Source: a bacterium
Lineage (GTDB): Bacteria; Patescibacteria; Microgenomatia; Levybacterales; UBA12049
Direction of reading: 5' to 3'
Assembly (NCBI GenBank): GCA_021777565.1
Contig: JAJYDJ010000002.1
Coordinates: forward strand, 124,001 to 188,000
DNA length: 64,000 nucleotides
Shown here: piece after piece, positions 25,384 through 31,878 of the stretch
How positions within the stretch are numbered: position 1 is the stretch's first letter
How the letters are laid out: every line of letters begins with the position of its first letter
The notes under the pieces: model-generated
Databases searched by the model: none
Seen by the model: the letters and a program-made list of their open reading frames with translations, nothing else
Told to the model about the DNA's origin: nothing
Translations under genes and position numbers: made by a program

Positions 25384-25389
25384 TATAAT
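25384..25389 (+). promoter_or_regulatory. Extended -10 promoter of the cysteine-cluster protein gene
   Basis: TGC-TATAAT, 7 nt before the ATG at 25397. Confidence 0.65.
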
Positions 25390-25396
25390 ACCCACC

Positions 25397-25939
25397 ATGC
25401 CAAGCCCAGACTATCAACATCATAGAGATATTGCACAGCAATTAAGTGACGCGACCAGGTCGATTAGTCCATGCCAAAGGGGTGGCGGTATGTGTTGTGA
25501 GCGAGGTGTGCCAGTGACGCCTGATGATGAGGAGTTTATCCGTGAAGGGATTGCCAGTGGAGATATTTCCCCAGCAGTTGTTGCGCAGGCAAAAGTGAAT
25601 GCAGCTGATAGTACCAGACAACGATGTCCTTTTTTAAGTGGTCAAAGTGAATGCACCATTTATGGACGCCGTCCTGTGATCTGTCTCTATGGAGGTGTCC
25701 CTGGTGCAGGGTTGCCGAGAAATCCAGCAGTGTATATGGCAGCTCTGGATGCCCTGACCCAAGGCCTCCCTGATCCTGGAGTAACATCTGCCGATGTTAT
25801 GCAGCCTTCCTGTGCCCAGTGCGTGTCACAAATGGGGCGATGCTCTTCAGTTCCGATGATAGCTTTCCAAGAATTTGCTCATGCTATGGCAGATTCTGGC
25901 TCAACACCTATGAACGAAGTGGTAAGAAGGCTCCCTTAA
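25397..25939 (+). CDS. YkgJ-like cysteine-cluster protein (zinc/iron-chelating)
   Basis: 180 aa. The YkgJ pattern is visible: CQRGGGMCC (26-34) near the start, then CPFLSGQSECTIYGRRPVIC over about 76-96. Further cysteines follow in SCAQC and GRC. These bind a metal, either zinc or an iron-sulfur cluster, and some relatives are linked to protein or peptide modification. It lies between the CRP-family gene and the CRP-site-controlled unit; if it binds iron or senses oxygen it would fit a redox circuit, but that is speculation. Confidence 0.75.
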   Translation: MPSPDYQHHRDIAQQLSDATRSISPCQRGGGMCCERGVPVTPDDEEFIREGIASGDISPAVVAQAKVNAADSTRQRCPFLSGQSECTIYGRRPVICLYGGVPGAGLPRNPAVYMAALDALTQGLPDPGVTSADVMQPSCAQCVSQMGRCSSVPMIAFQEFAHAMADSGSTPMNEVVRRLP

Positions 25940-25947
25940 TATCTTAT

Positions 25948-25963
25948 TGTGACCTAGATCACG
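25948..25963 (+). promoter_or_regulatory. CRP-type activator site of the structured-leader unit
   Basis: TGTGA-CCTAGA-TCACG, one mismatch from TGTGA-N6-TCACA. The centre (25955.5) is 41.5 bp upstream of the start predicted from the TGC-TACAAT box at 25985-25990. Position -41.5 is the class II activation position of CRP/FNR proteins. Confidence 0.65.
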
Positions 25964-25981
25964 TGGAAAAATAGCAAAATC

Positions 25982-25990
25982 TGCTACAAT
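25982..25990 (+). promoter_or_regulatory. Extended -10 promoter of the structured-leader unit
   Basis: TGC-TACAAT with no good -35 box, as expected for an activator-dependent promoter. A second box, TATACT at 26020-26025, could be another start. Confidence 0.6.
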
Positions 25991-25996
25991 CTTGTT

Positions 25997-26176
25997 GTCG
26001 AGAAATATACAACAGCGTATATACTCTTGCTAGCACGTTAAAAAAGCGGACAACACGACACCCAAGAAAGGTGTGAGGAAAAGAGGTTCAGATTATTCTG
26101 TGGTTCTTTCCCTTACATCTGTAAAGATGTCGCTGGATGGGCGAAGGGCATTTCACTTACGAAAGGGGTGATAAAG
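25997..26176 (+). ncRNA. Structured 5' leader of unknown class (possible riboregulator)
   Basis: About 180 nt between the predicted start and the small gene, in a window where most mRNAs have no leader. Stem-loops visible by eye: TGTTGT/ACAACA (25993-25998 with 26009-26014, at the very 5' end); ACACC/GGTGT (about 26059-26075); a longer imperfect stem with CAGA-TTAT-TCTG at its tip and AAAGA/TCTTT at its base (about 26079-26110); and ACATCT-GTAA-AGATGT (about 26116-26131) enclosed by CCCTT/AAGGG. The ribosome binding site lies just after the last stem. I compared it by memory with common riboswitches, SRP, 6S, tmRNA and RNase P and found no match. Confidence 0.45.
26162..26167 (+). promoter_or_regulatory. 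Ribosome binding site of the 68-aa gene
   Basis: AAAGGGG, about 9 nt before ATG 26177. It makes this ATG a better start than the GTG at 26168. Confidence 0.65.
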
Positions 26177-26383
26177 ATGGAAAAAAGCACGGCTTTAGCA
26201 ATCGTGCCAGGACAGACCGTGACGGTTAAAACCGCCACCCGAGATGGTGCTATGAGTATCCCCACGGGGAGCTACACTGTTACCGCTAATAACGGTAATG
26301 GGACTCTGAAGATTATTCTCGGTACGTTGCCTGGAAGCAACCAGGTCGTCGAAGTAACTGTAAGTTACACCGACTTGCAGTAA
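26177..26383 (+). CDS. 68-aa beta-rich small protein, function unknown
   Basis: 68 aa, no signal peptide, no cysteine and no membrane segment. It alternates short Val/Thr/Ile-rich strands (TVTVKT, SYTVTAN, TLKIILG, VVEVTVSY) with Gly-Asn-Asp turns, so it is predicted to be a small beta barrel or sandwich. I recognise no family. It sits alone in a complete transcription unit: CRP-type site, activator-dependent promoter, structured leader, ribosome binding site, gene and rho-independent terminator. Such investment suggests it is made in large amounts under a particular condition. Confidence 0.7.
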   Translation: MEKSTALAIVPGQTVTVKTATRDGAMSIPTGSYTVTANNGNGTLKIILGTLPGSNQVVEVTVSYTDLQ

Positions 26384-26391
26384 CCTCACAG

Positions 26392-26422
26392 GAGATGAGA
26401 TCCATCCACTCTCATCTCTTTT
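26392..26422 (+). terminator. Rho-independent terminator of the 68-aa gene
   Basis: Perfect 9-bp stem GAGATGAGA / TCTCATCTC with a 9-nt loop, followed by TTTT and a further T-rich stretch. Confidence 0.85.
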
Positions 26423-26475
26423 GTCTTTCCCCAGTACTTAATTCCAATTGTTGTCCGCTTCTTTCCTCTTTTTGC

Positions 26476-26481
26476 TATACT
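26476..26481 (+). promoter_or_regulatory. Extended -10 promoter of the DNA ligase gene
   Basis: TGC-TATACT, 6 nt before the ATG at 26488; this rules out the longer open frame from 26395. Confidence 0.7.
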
Positions 26482-26487
26482 ATCCTC

Positions 26488-28254
26488 ATGCAGTTTCAAA
26501 CACTTGCTGAATACTTTGACCGACTAGAAGCAACCTCTTCCCGCTTAGAACTGATTCGCATTCTTTCCACTCTTTTTCATGAGGTACACTCAGCAGATGA
26601 GGTAGAAGAAATTTGTTATTTGGTTCAAGGTCGTATTGCCCCATTTTTTGCCCCTATTGAGATAGGGATGGCGGAAAAAACAATTGCCGATGCCCTCTCA
26701 CACGCATTTGCCATAGACAGAGAAGAAGTGCTCATTGAATTTGATCGTTTGGGGGACATGGGTCTTGCTGCACAAAAGATTGCCAAAGGGAAACACAAAG
26801 AAACTTCATCAGTCTCAGTGAAAGAAGTCTTTGATATCCTGACGGAAATTGCCAACACCTCAGGGAATGGAACAGTTGAAAAAAAGATTACCCTCTTTTC
26901 AGACCTTTTGAAAAAACTTGATAGTGTCTCTATCAAACATGTTGTGCGTATTCCTCTTTCAAATTTACGACTTGGCATAGGAGATCCCACCATCATGGAC
27001 GCACTTGCTGCCGTTAAATTAGGAGATAAAAAACTTCGCAGTTATCTGGAAGGAGCATACAATCGCACCTCTGATCTTGGTCTGATTGCCAGAACTCTTT
27101 GGGAGGCAAAAAATCCTGTGGCAGGGGTTGATGCAATCGAAAAACTTTCAGTCCAGGTAGGTAAACCAATTCGCTCAGAACTATGTGAACGTCTCCCTGA
27201 TGCAAAAAAAGTTATTGAGAAAATGGGTGAGGTTGATGCACAGTACAAATACGATGGATTTCGGGTACAAATTCATAAAAAAGGCAACGACATTTGGATA
27301 TTCTCACGAAATTTAGAAAACATGACCCACATGTTTCCAGAACTTATCGAGGCGGCAAAGCAAGATATTGATGCTAAAAGTGTTATTTTAGACGGGGAGG
27401 CACTTGCCTATAATGCTGTGTCGGAAGAATTTCTCCCATTTCAAGAAACAACAAAAAGACGTCGTAAGCACAATATTGCAGAAGTAGCAGAAAAGCTTCC
27501 ACTTCGCGCATTTATTTTTGACATTCTCTATAAAGATGGGAAGCAACTTCTTGATACCCCACTTCAGGAAAGACAAAAAATGTTAAAAGAAACCATCATC
27601 AAAGATGACACACTTCTTTTGGCAGAGAATAATCTTATTGATGATGCTCAAAAGCTCCAAAACATGCTTGATGATGCTATCACGAAGGGGTTGGAAGGAG
27701 TTGTAATTAAGAAAATGAATTCCAAATATGAAGCAGGAGCACGTAATTTTAACTGGGTAAAGTTGAAACGTCATAATGCAGGTGAGTTGAAAGACACTAT
27801 TGATTGTGTGCTTCTGGGATATGTTAGTGGGAAAGGGAAACGAACAGCATTTGGCGCTGGGGCTCTTTTGGTAGGTGTATACGACAAAAAAGAAGATGTT
27901 TTCGTAACGGTCAGTAAAATTGGGACTGGTCTTACGGATGAAGAATGGACGAGTATTCGTGAACGTTCAAAGGGGCTTGAAAGAGACCATAAACCTGCAC
28001 GTGTGATTTCACTTATTCAACCATCCGTCTGGTTGGAACCAAAGATCGTTATTGAAGTATTGGCAGATGAAATAACTAGGAGTCCTATTCATACAGCTGG
28101 GGCAGTACTTGAAGAAAATAAAGTCGTTGAGTCAGGATATGCACTACGTTTCCCAAGACTCGTGAGTTTTCGAGATAATGATAAAAGTCCAGAAGATGCA
28201 ACGACGGTAAAAGAACTGATAGATATGTATCAAGAGCAAGGCAAGAAAAGTTAG
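26488..28254 (+). CDS. lig: ATP-dependent DNA ligase, archaeal type
   Basis: 588 aa, close to the length of archaeal replicative ligases. It has the N-terminal DNA-binding domain (about 1-210) with LSNLRLGIGDPTIMDAL, the adenylation domain with the active-site motif KYDGFR (K254), SRNLENMT, ILDGEALAYN, FDILYKDGK and GLEGVVIKK, and the C-terminal OB domain with NWVKLKR and FRDNDKSPEDATT. It seals nicks with ATP, whereas the usual bacterial enzyme LigA uses NAD. It is followed 24 nt later by an endonuclease Q gene, which suggests a joint repair job. Confidence 0.95.
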   Translation: MQFQTLAEYFDRLEATSSRLELIRILSTLFHEVHSADEVEEICYLVQGRIAPFFAPIEIGMAEKTIADALSHAFAIDREEVLIEFDRLGDMGLAAQKIAKGKHKETSSVSVKEVFDILTEIANTSGNGTVEKKITLFSDLLKKLDSVSIKHVVRIPLSNLRLGIGDPTIMDALAAVKLGDKKLRSYLEGAYNRTSDLGLIARTLWEAKNPVAGVDAIEKLSVQVGKPIRSELCERLPDAKKVIEKMGEVDAQYKYDGFRVQIHKKGNDIWIFSRNLENMTHMFPELIEAAKQDIDAKSVILDGEALAYNAVSEEFLPFQETTKRRRKHNIAEVAEKLPLRAFIFDILYKDGKQLLDTPLQERQKMLKETIIKDDTLLLAENNLIDDAQKLQNMLDDAITKGLEGVVIKKMNSKYEAGARNFNWVKLKRHNAGELKDTIDCVLLGYVSGKGKRTAFGAGALLVGVYDKKEDVFVTVSKIGTGLTDEEWTSIRERSKGLERDHKPARVISLIQPSVWLEPKIVIEVLADEITRSPIHTAGAVLEENKVVESGYALRFPRLVSFRDNDKSPEDATTVKELIDMYQEQGKKS

Positions 28255-28265
28255 TAAATTGTTGT

Positions 28266-28271
28266 TACAAT
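28266..28271 (+). promoter_or_regulatory. Extended -10 promoter of the endonuclease Q gene
   Basis: TGT-TACAAT, 7 nt before the ATG at 28279. Confidence 0.6.
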
Positions 28272-28278
28272 ATCTCCC

Positions 28279-29574
28279 ATGCAGGTTGTTGCTGATCTCC
28301 ATCTTCATTCTAAATATTCTCGAGCAGTGTCACCACAGATGCTTCTTCCCACTATGCCCCGTGTCGCCGCTCAAAAAGGCATACATCTTCTGGGAACTGG
28401 GGACTTTACTCACCCGTTATGGATGCACGAATTGAGAGAGAAATTAGTGGAAACAGGAAACGGTATTTATTCCCTGAAAGGGACAGAGGATCAGAGTAAA
28501 TTCTTGGTGTCGGTTGAGATTGCAACTATTTATACGCAAAACGGGAAAGGAAGGAGAATTCATAATGTCGTTCTTGTACCATCCCTTGAAGTAGCTGAGA
28601 GAATAAATGAATCACTCATTGCAAAAGGATGTACACTTGGTTCTGATGGCAGGCCGATCATAGGACTTTCATCCAAAAATCTTCTTGAATTGCTTCTCTC
28701 TATTGATGAGAGGTGTCTTCTCATTCCTGCACATGCCTGGACACCATGGTTTGGGGTGTATGGTCTCATGTCTGGATTTGTAAGCCTGGATGAAGCTTTT
28801 GAAGATTTGGCTCCATACGTCTACGCCATCGAAACAGGCATCTCCAGTGATCCTGAGATGAATTGGCAGATGAAAGAGTTGGCACATCGATCAATCGTCT
28901 CATTTTCAGATGCGCATTCACTCCCAAAAATGGGAAGAGAACTGACAGTCTTTGATATGAGTGAACTCTCGTACAACGCAATTCGTACTGCCATCATGAG
29001 AGCGGATGAAATGAATCAAAAAATTGCATATACCGTAGAGTTCTTTCCGGAAGAAGGCAAGTATCATTACTCAGGGCATCGCCAATGCGGATTTTTCTTT
29101 CGACCAGAAGATGAAGTTTCTGCAAAAGGAATTTGCCTAGTCTGTCATAGACCAGTGACTGATGGCGTCATGAGAAGAGTGCAGGAAATATCACAAGAAA
29201 AGCCAAGAGGGGTAAAACAAATTGACGCATCTGGTGTTTCTTGGATTACAGATCCCAAACAGGAGCATCCGTCGTTTGTTCGCCTCGTTCCACTGCAAGA
29301 AATAATTGCGGAAGTATTGTCCAGGCCAGTCACAAGTCCCAAAGTACAATCATTGTTTGATGAAATGATTCAAAAGATCAGTACAGAGTTAGACATTCTC
29401 TTAACGATACCACTCACTACTATCTCATCAATTGCTGGTGAGAGAATTGCAGAAGGAGTAGCAAAAGTACGATCAGGAGAGTTATCAATTGCTCCTGGAT
29501 ACGATGGCTTATATGGGAAAGTTTCGATCTGGGACAAACAGCCTAAAGAAGAACAACTCGTATTAAATATCTAA
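28279..29574 (+). CDS. Endonuclease Q-like PHP-domain DNA repair nuclease
   Basis: 431 aa. The PHP metal sites are present: ADLHLHSKYSRA (H8, H10), GTGDFTHP (D42, H45), SVEIATIY (E80), PAHAWTPWFG (H152) and SFSDAHSLPKMGRE (D211, H213). The zinc-binding part after the PHP domain has C270 (HRQCGF) and CLVCHRP (C286, C289). This combination is that of endonuclease Q, which nicks 5' of deaminated bases (uracil, hypoxanthine, xanthine) and AP sites in archaea and some bacteria. The C-terminus carries a helix-hairpin-helix-like region and GYDGLYGKV. The ligase gene next door would supply the sealing step. Confidence 0.85.
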   Translation: MQVVADLHLHSKYSRAVSPQMLLPTMPRVAAQKGIHLLGTGDFTHPLWMHELREKLVETGNGIYSLKGTEDQSKFLVSVEIATIYTQNGKGRRIHNVVLVPSLEVAERINESLIAKGCTLGSDGRPIIGLSSKNLLELLLSIDERCLLIPAHAWTPWFGVYGLMSGFVSLDEAFEDLAPYVYAIETGISSDPEMNWQMKELAHRSIVSFSDAHSLPKMGRELTVFDMSELSYNAIRTAIMRADEMNQKIAYTVEFFPEEGKYHYSGHRQCGFFFRPEDEVSAKGICLVCHRPVTDGVMRRVQEISQEKPRGVKQIDASGVSWITDPKQEHPSFVRLVPLQEIIAEVLSRPVTSPKVQSLFDEMIQKISTELDILLTIPLTTISSIAGERIAEGVAKVRSGELSIAPGYDGLYGKVSIWDKQPKEEQLVLNI

Positions 29575-29634
29575 AGAGCTCCTTGCAACATCCCCTAATT
29601 CTTGTTTTACTAAACATAGTGTAGATATATGTTG

Positions 29635-29646
29635 AGAGGAGGTGAT
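29635..29646 (+). promoter_or_regulatory. Very strong Shine-Dalgarno sequence with overlapping starts
   Basis: AGAGGAGGTGAT is almost the full complement of the 16S 3' end. Two ATGs follow in ATGAATG: the first (29647) opens a three-codon frame ending in TAA at 29656-29658; the second (29651) starts the 150-aa protein. Confidence 0.7.
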
Positions 29647-29650
29647 ATGA

Positions 29651-30103
29651 ATGCCTAAAAAAACACAATCAAAATCAGGACAAGATGTCATGGGAATGAT
29701 GGAAGAATGGTTTTTAAAACTTCCACCGCTTCCTGAAAATGGAAGAAAAAACTTAGTTGGTTTTCTGCCATTAATCTCTCTTATTTTTGGAATTCTTGGA
29801 GTCATCTTTGGAGTTGCTGCACTTGGTGCATTAACCGTACTCTCACCACTACTCCTTCTGGGAGCAGGTGTGGGGCACGCAGGTGGGTCCCTCGTGAGTG
29901 AGCTCATCAGTCTCGCTGGGTCAGTGATGCTTTTGGCAGCATACCCAGGACTCAAGATGAGAAGCACTCGTGGGTGGCAACTTCTGTTCTGGAGTCAGGC
30001 TGTTTGGGTGCTTTCATCACTGTTGTCACTCTCAGTCATGGGACTTATCCTTGACGCAGTAGGATTTTATCTGTTGTACCAGATTAAATCGTATTACAAA
30101 TAG
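29651..30103 (+). CDS. Four-helix membrane protein, function unknown
   Basis: 150 aa. A polar N-terminus of about 35 residues with a WFLKLPPLPENGRK segment is followed by four hydrophobic segments (about 39-60, 63-85, 88-100 and 115-145). It resembles small integral membrane proteins common in CPR that have no assigned role. Its strong ribosome binding site is unusual here and suggests high expression. It is followed by a hairpin at 30121-30150. Confidence 0.65.
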   Translation: MPKKTQSKSGQDVMGMMEEWFLKLPPLPENGRKNLVGFLPLISLIFGILGVIFGVAALGALTVLSPLLLLGAGVGHAGGSLVSELISLAGSVMLLAAYPGLKMRSTRGWQLLFWSQAVWVLSSLLSLSVMGLILDAVGFYLLYQIKSYYK

Positions 30104-30120
30104 AGTGCCTGAATTGATAC

Positions 30121-30150
30121 AAGATACATGCCTTTTTTGGCATGTATCTT
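30121..30150 (+). terminator. Strong hairpin, probable terminator of the 150-aa membrane protein gene
   Basis: Perfect 12-bp stem AAGATACATGCC / GGCATGTATCTT around a TTTTTT loop. Only a weak T tract (TTTGTG) follows, so it may act as a terminator or as a 3' stabiliser. Confidence 0.6.
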
Positions 30151-30191
30151 TGTGATCAAGTTATCCATTGTCAACGAGATAATGGGAGGGG

Positions 30192-30197
30192 TATACT
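30192..30197 (+). promoter_or_regulatory. -10 box of pth
   Basis: TATACT, 7 nt before the ATG at 30205. It rules out the longer frame from 30142. Confidence 0.65.
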
Positions 30198-30204
30198 GCA
30201 AGTA

Positions 30205-30816
30205 ATGAAGCTTCTTGTTGGACTTGGAAATATTGGAGAGTCCTACGATAGGACACGTCACAATGTTGGATTTTGGGCCATTGACGCATTCGCACACAGC
30301 ATTGAAGTACACCAGCCCCTCACATGGAAAACAGAAAAAAAGTTCTTTTCTCAGATAGCAGAGACTACCTGGCAAATAACAGGAACAAATACTGTCGAAA
30401 AAATATACCTCATCAAACCAACTACCTTTATGAATGATTCTGGAAAAGCGGTAGCTGCAGTGGCTAATTTTTACAATATTCCAACCAGTGATATTTGGGT
30501 AATCCATGATGATGTTGATTTCCCTGTAGGAGTATTAAAAATTCGCGAAGGAGGGTCTTCTGCTGGGCATAATGGTATTTTATCTATCATCGAGTCGCTT
30601 GGTTCAGATAAATTTTGGAGATTTCGTATCGGGGTTGGGAGGCCACTTGGTAAAGAAGAAAAGTATAACGTTATTAAACATGTCCTTCGTGTCTTCTCCG
30701 CACCTGATCACCGTAAAATGCAAGAAGTGATAAAACATACCATTGCAGCTATAGAATTGGCCTTAGATAAGGACTTGTCTGCTGCCATGAATCGCTACAA
30801 CATATCCGGTAAATAA
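30205..30816 (+). CDS. pth: Peptidyl-tRNA hydrolase
   Basis: 203 aa. It begins with LVGLGNIGESYDRTRHNVGF, which holds the catalytic His (H20) and the Asn of the LGN motif, then PTTFMNDSGKAV and the IHDDVDFPVG loop with the conserved Asp, and SAGHNGILSI. It frees tRNA from peptidyl-tRNA dropped by ribosomes. The usual start is the LVGLGN strand, in agreement with the -10 box. A small unknown gene follows 1 nt after the stop. Confidence 0.94.
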   Translation: MKLLVGLGNIGESYDRTRHNVGFWAIDAFAHSIEVHQPLTWKTEKKFFSQIAETTWQITGTNTVEKIYLIKPTTFMNDSGKAVAAVANFYNIPTSDIWVIHDDVDFPVGVLKIREGGSSAGHNGILSIIESLGSDKFWRFRIGVGRPLGKEEKYNVIKHVLRVFSAPDHRKMQEVIKHTIAAIELALDKDLSAAMNRYNISGK

Positions 30817-30817
30817 T

Positions 30818-31093
30818 ATGCAAGACATTAACTCCATCTTGGAATCATATAATCCTGTCGTGGATAAATATGTTTCGCGCGAATTTCAAACCTATGGGTT
30901 ATATCTATCAGAGAAGTTAGATGATATGAAGCACAAAGCACTTTATATTAAACTGGCAAAAACGACACATCGAAGTATTTTAGAGAAAGCACTACAGTTT
31001 TGTATCGACAGTACTGCAACAAGCAAAGGTGCACTTTTTATGTGGAAGCTCAAACAGCTGAAAGCCATAGAACAAAAGACAGGGAATGTATGA
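30818..31093 (+). CDS. Small helical protein, function unknown
   Basis: 91 aa, mostly helical and charged (SREFQTYGLYLSEKL, KALYIKLAKTTHRSILEKAL), no membrane segment. Its stop overlaps the tatD ATG by 4 bp (ATGA) and it starts 1 nt after pth, so the three form a coupled operon. No family recognised; likely a lineage-specific protein. Confidence 0.65.
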   Translation: MQDINSILESYNPVVDKYVSREFQTYGLYLSEKLDDMKHKALYIKLAKTTHRSILEKALQFCIDSTATSKGALFMWKLKQLKAIEQKTGNV

Positions 31094-31878
31094 TTGATGC
31101 GCACTGCCACCTAAACTTCACAGAATATGATGACGATCGAGATGAAGTCCTCTTTCGTGCGAGACAGGTTGGTGTCAAAAACTTCTTAGTGATAGGGACG
31201 AGTCTTGAGACAAGTGAAAAAGCCCTCGCTCTTGCAAAAAAGGAGAAGGATATAGCTGCAGTCGTCGGGGTACATCCAACCGAGATTGAACATCTTCCGG
31301 AGCACTGGGTCAGTCAGCTTAAAACGCTTGCCCTAGATCCCGAAGTCGTGGCTATTGGAGAGATTGGTCTTGATTACTATCATACCCAAGAGACGGCCGT
31401 ACACAAAAAACAACAAGAGATATTTGTTACTCAACTAGAGATTGCTCATGAGGTTGGCAAACCAGTACAAATTCATAACCGTCATGCCGGGGAGGATCTC
31501 ATGCAAATCTTGAACGAGCATAGTCAGATTCTTCTCAATCAACCTGGAATGCTACACTGTTTTGCTTCAAGTTTAGACGTATTACGTCAAGCGCTCGACC
31601 TGGGATTTTACATTGGGATAGATGGTAATGTCACGTATCCTGGGCTAGCCAAAGGTGAAAGTGTAACCATTCCAGAAATTGTTAGGACGACTCCACTTGA
31701 GCGTATAATTACAGAGACAGACAGCCCGTATCTAACCCCCATTCCCTATCGCGGTAGCAGAAATGAGCCTCAACATGTTATACTTGTGGCAGCAGAGATA
31801 GCCCGTATTAAAGGTGTTTCTGCGCAAGAGGTTGAAGAACAGGTCCATAAAAATGTCTCAACACTTTTTGGTATATGA
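31090..31878 (+). CDS. tatD: TatD family metal-dependent DNase
   Basis: 262 aa TIM barrel. Metal ligands fit TatD: DAHCHLNF (H5, H7), GEIGLDYY (Glu), QIHNRHA (His), MLHCFAS (His) and ETDSPYLTP (Asp). TatD enzymes are 3'-5' exonucleases active in DNA repair, and related proteins deacylate D-aminoacyl-tRNA. The start overlaps the previous stop (ATGA), and the GT2 gene overlaps its own stop by 4 bp. Confidence 0.93.
   Translation: MIDAHCHLNFTEYDDDRDEVLFRARQVGVKNFLVIGTSLETSEKALALAKKEKDIAAVVGVHPTEIEHLPEHWVSQLKTLALDPEVVAIGEIGLDYYHTQETAVHKKQQEIFVTQLEIAHEVGKPVQIHNRHAGEDLMQILNEHSQILLNQPGMLHCFASSLDVLRQALDLGFYIGIDGNVTYPGLAKGESVTIPEIVRTTPLERIITETDSPYLTPIPYRGSRNEPQHVILVAAEIARIKGVSAQEVEEQVHKNVSTLFGI

Noticed and set aside
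25997..26176. SRP RNA, 6S RNA, tmRNA, RNase P RNA or a known riboswitch
   Set aside because: None of the conserved core sequences I know for these is visible, and a gene with a ribosome binding site follows directly.
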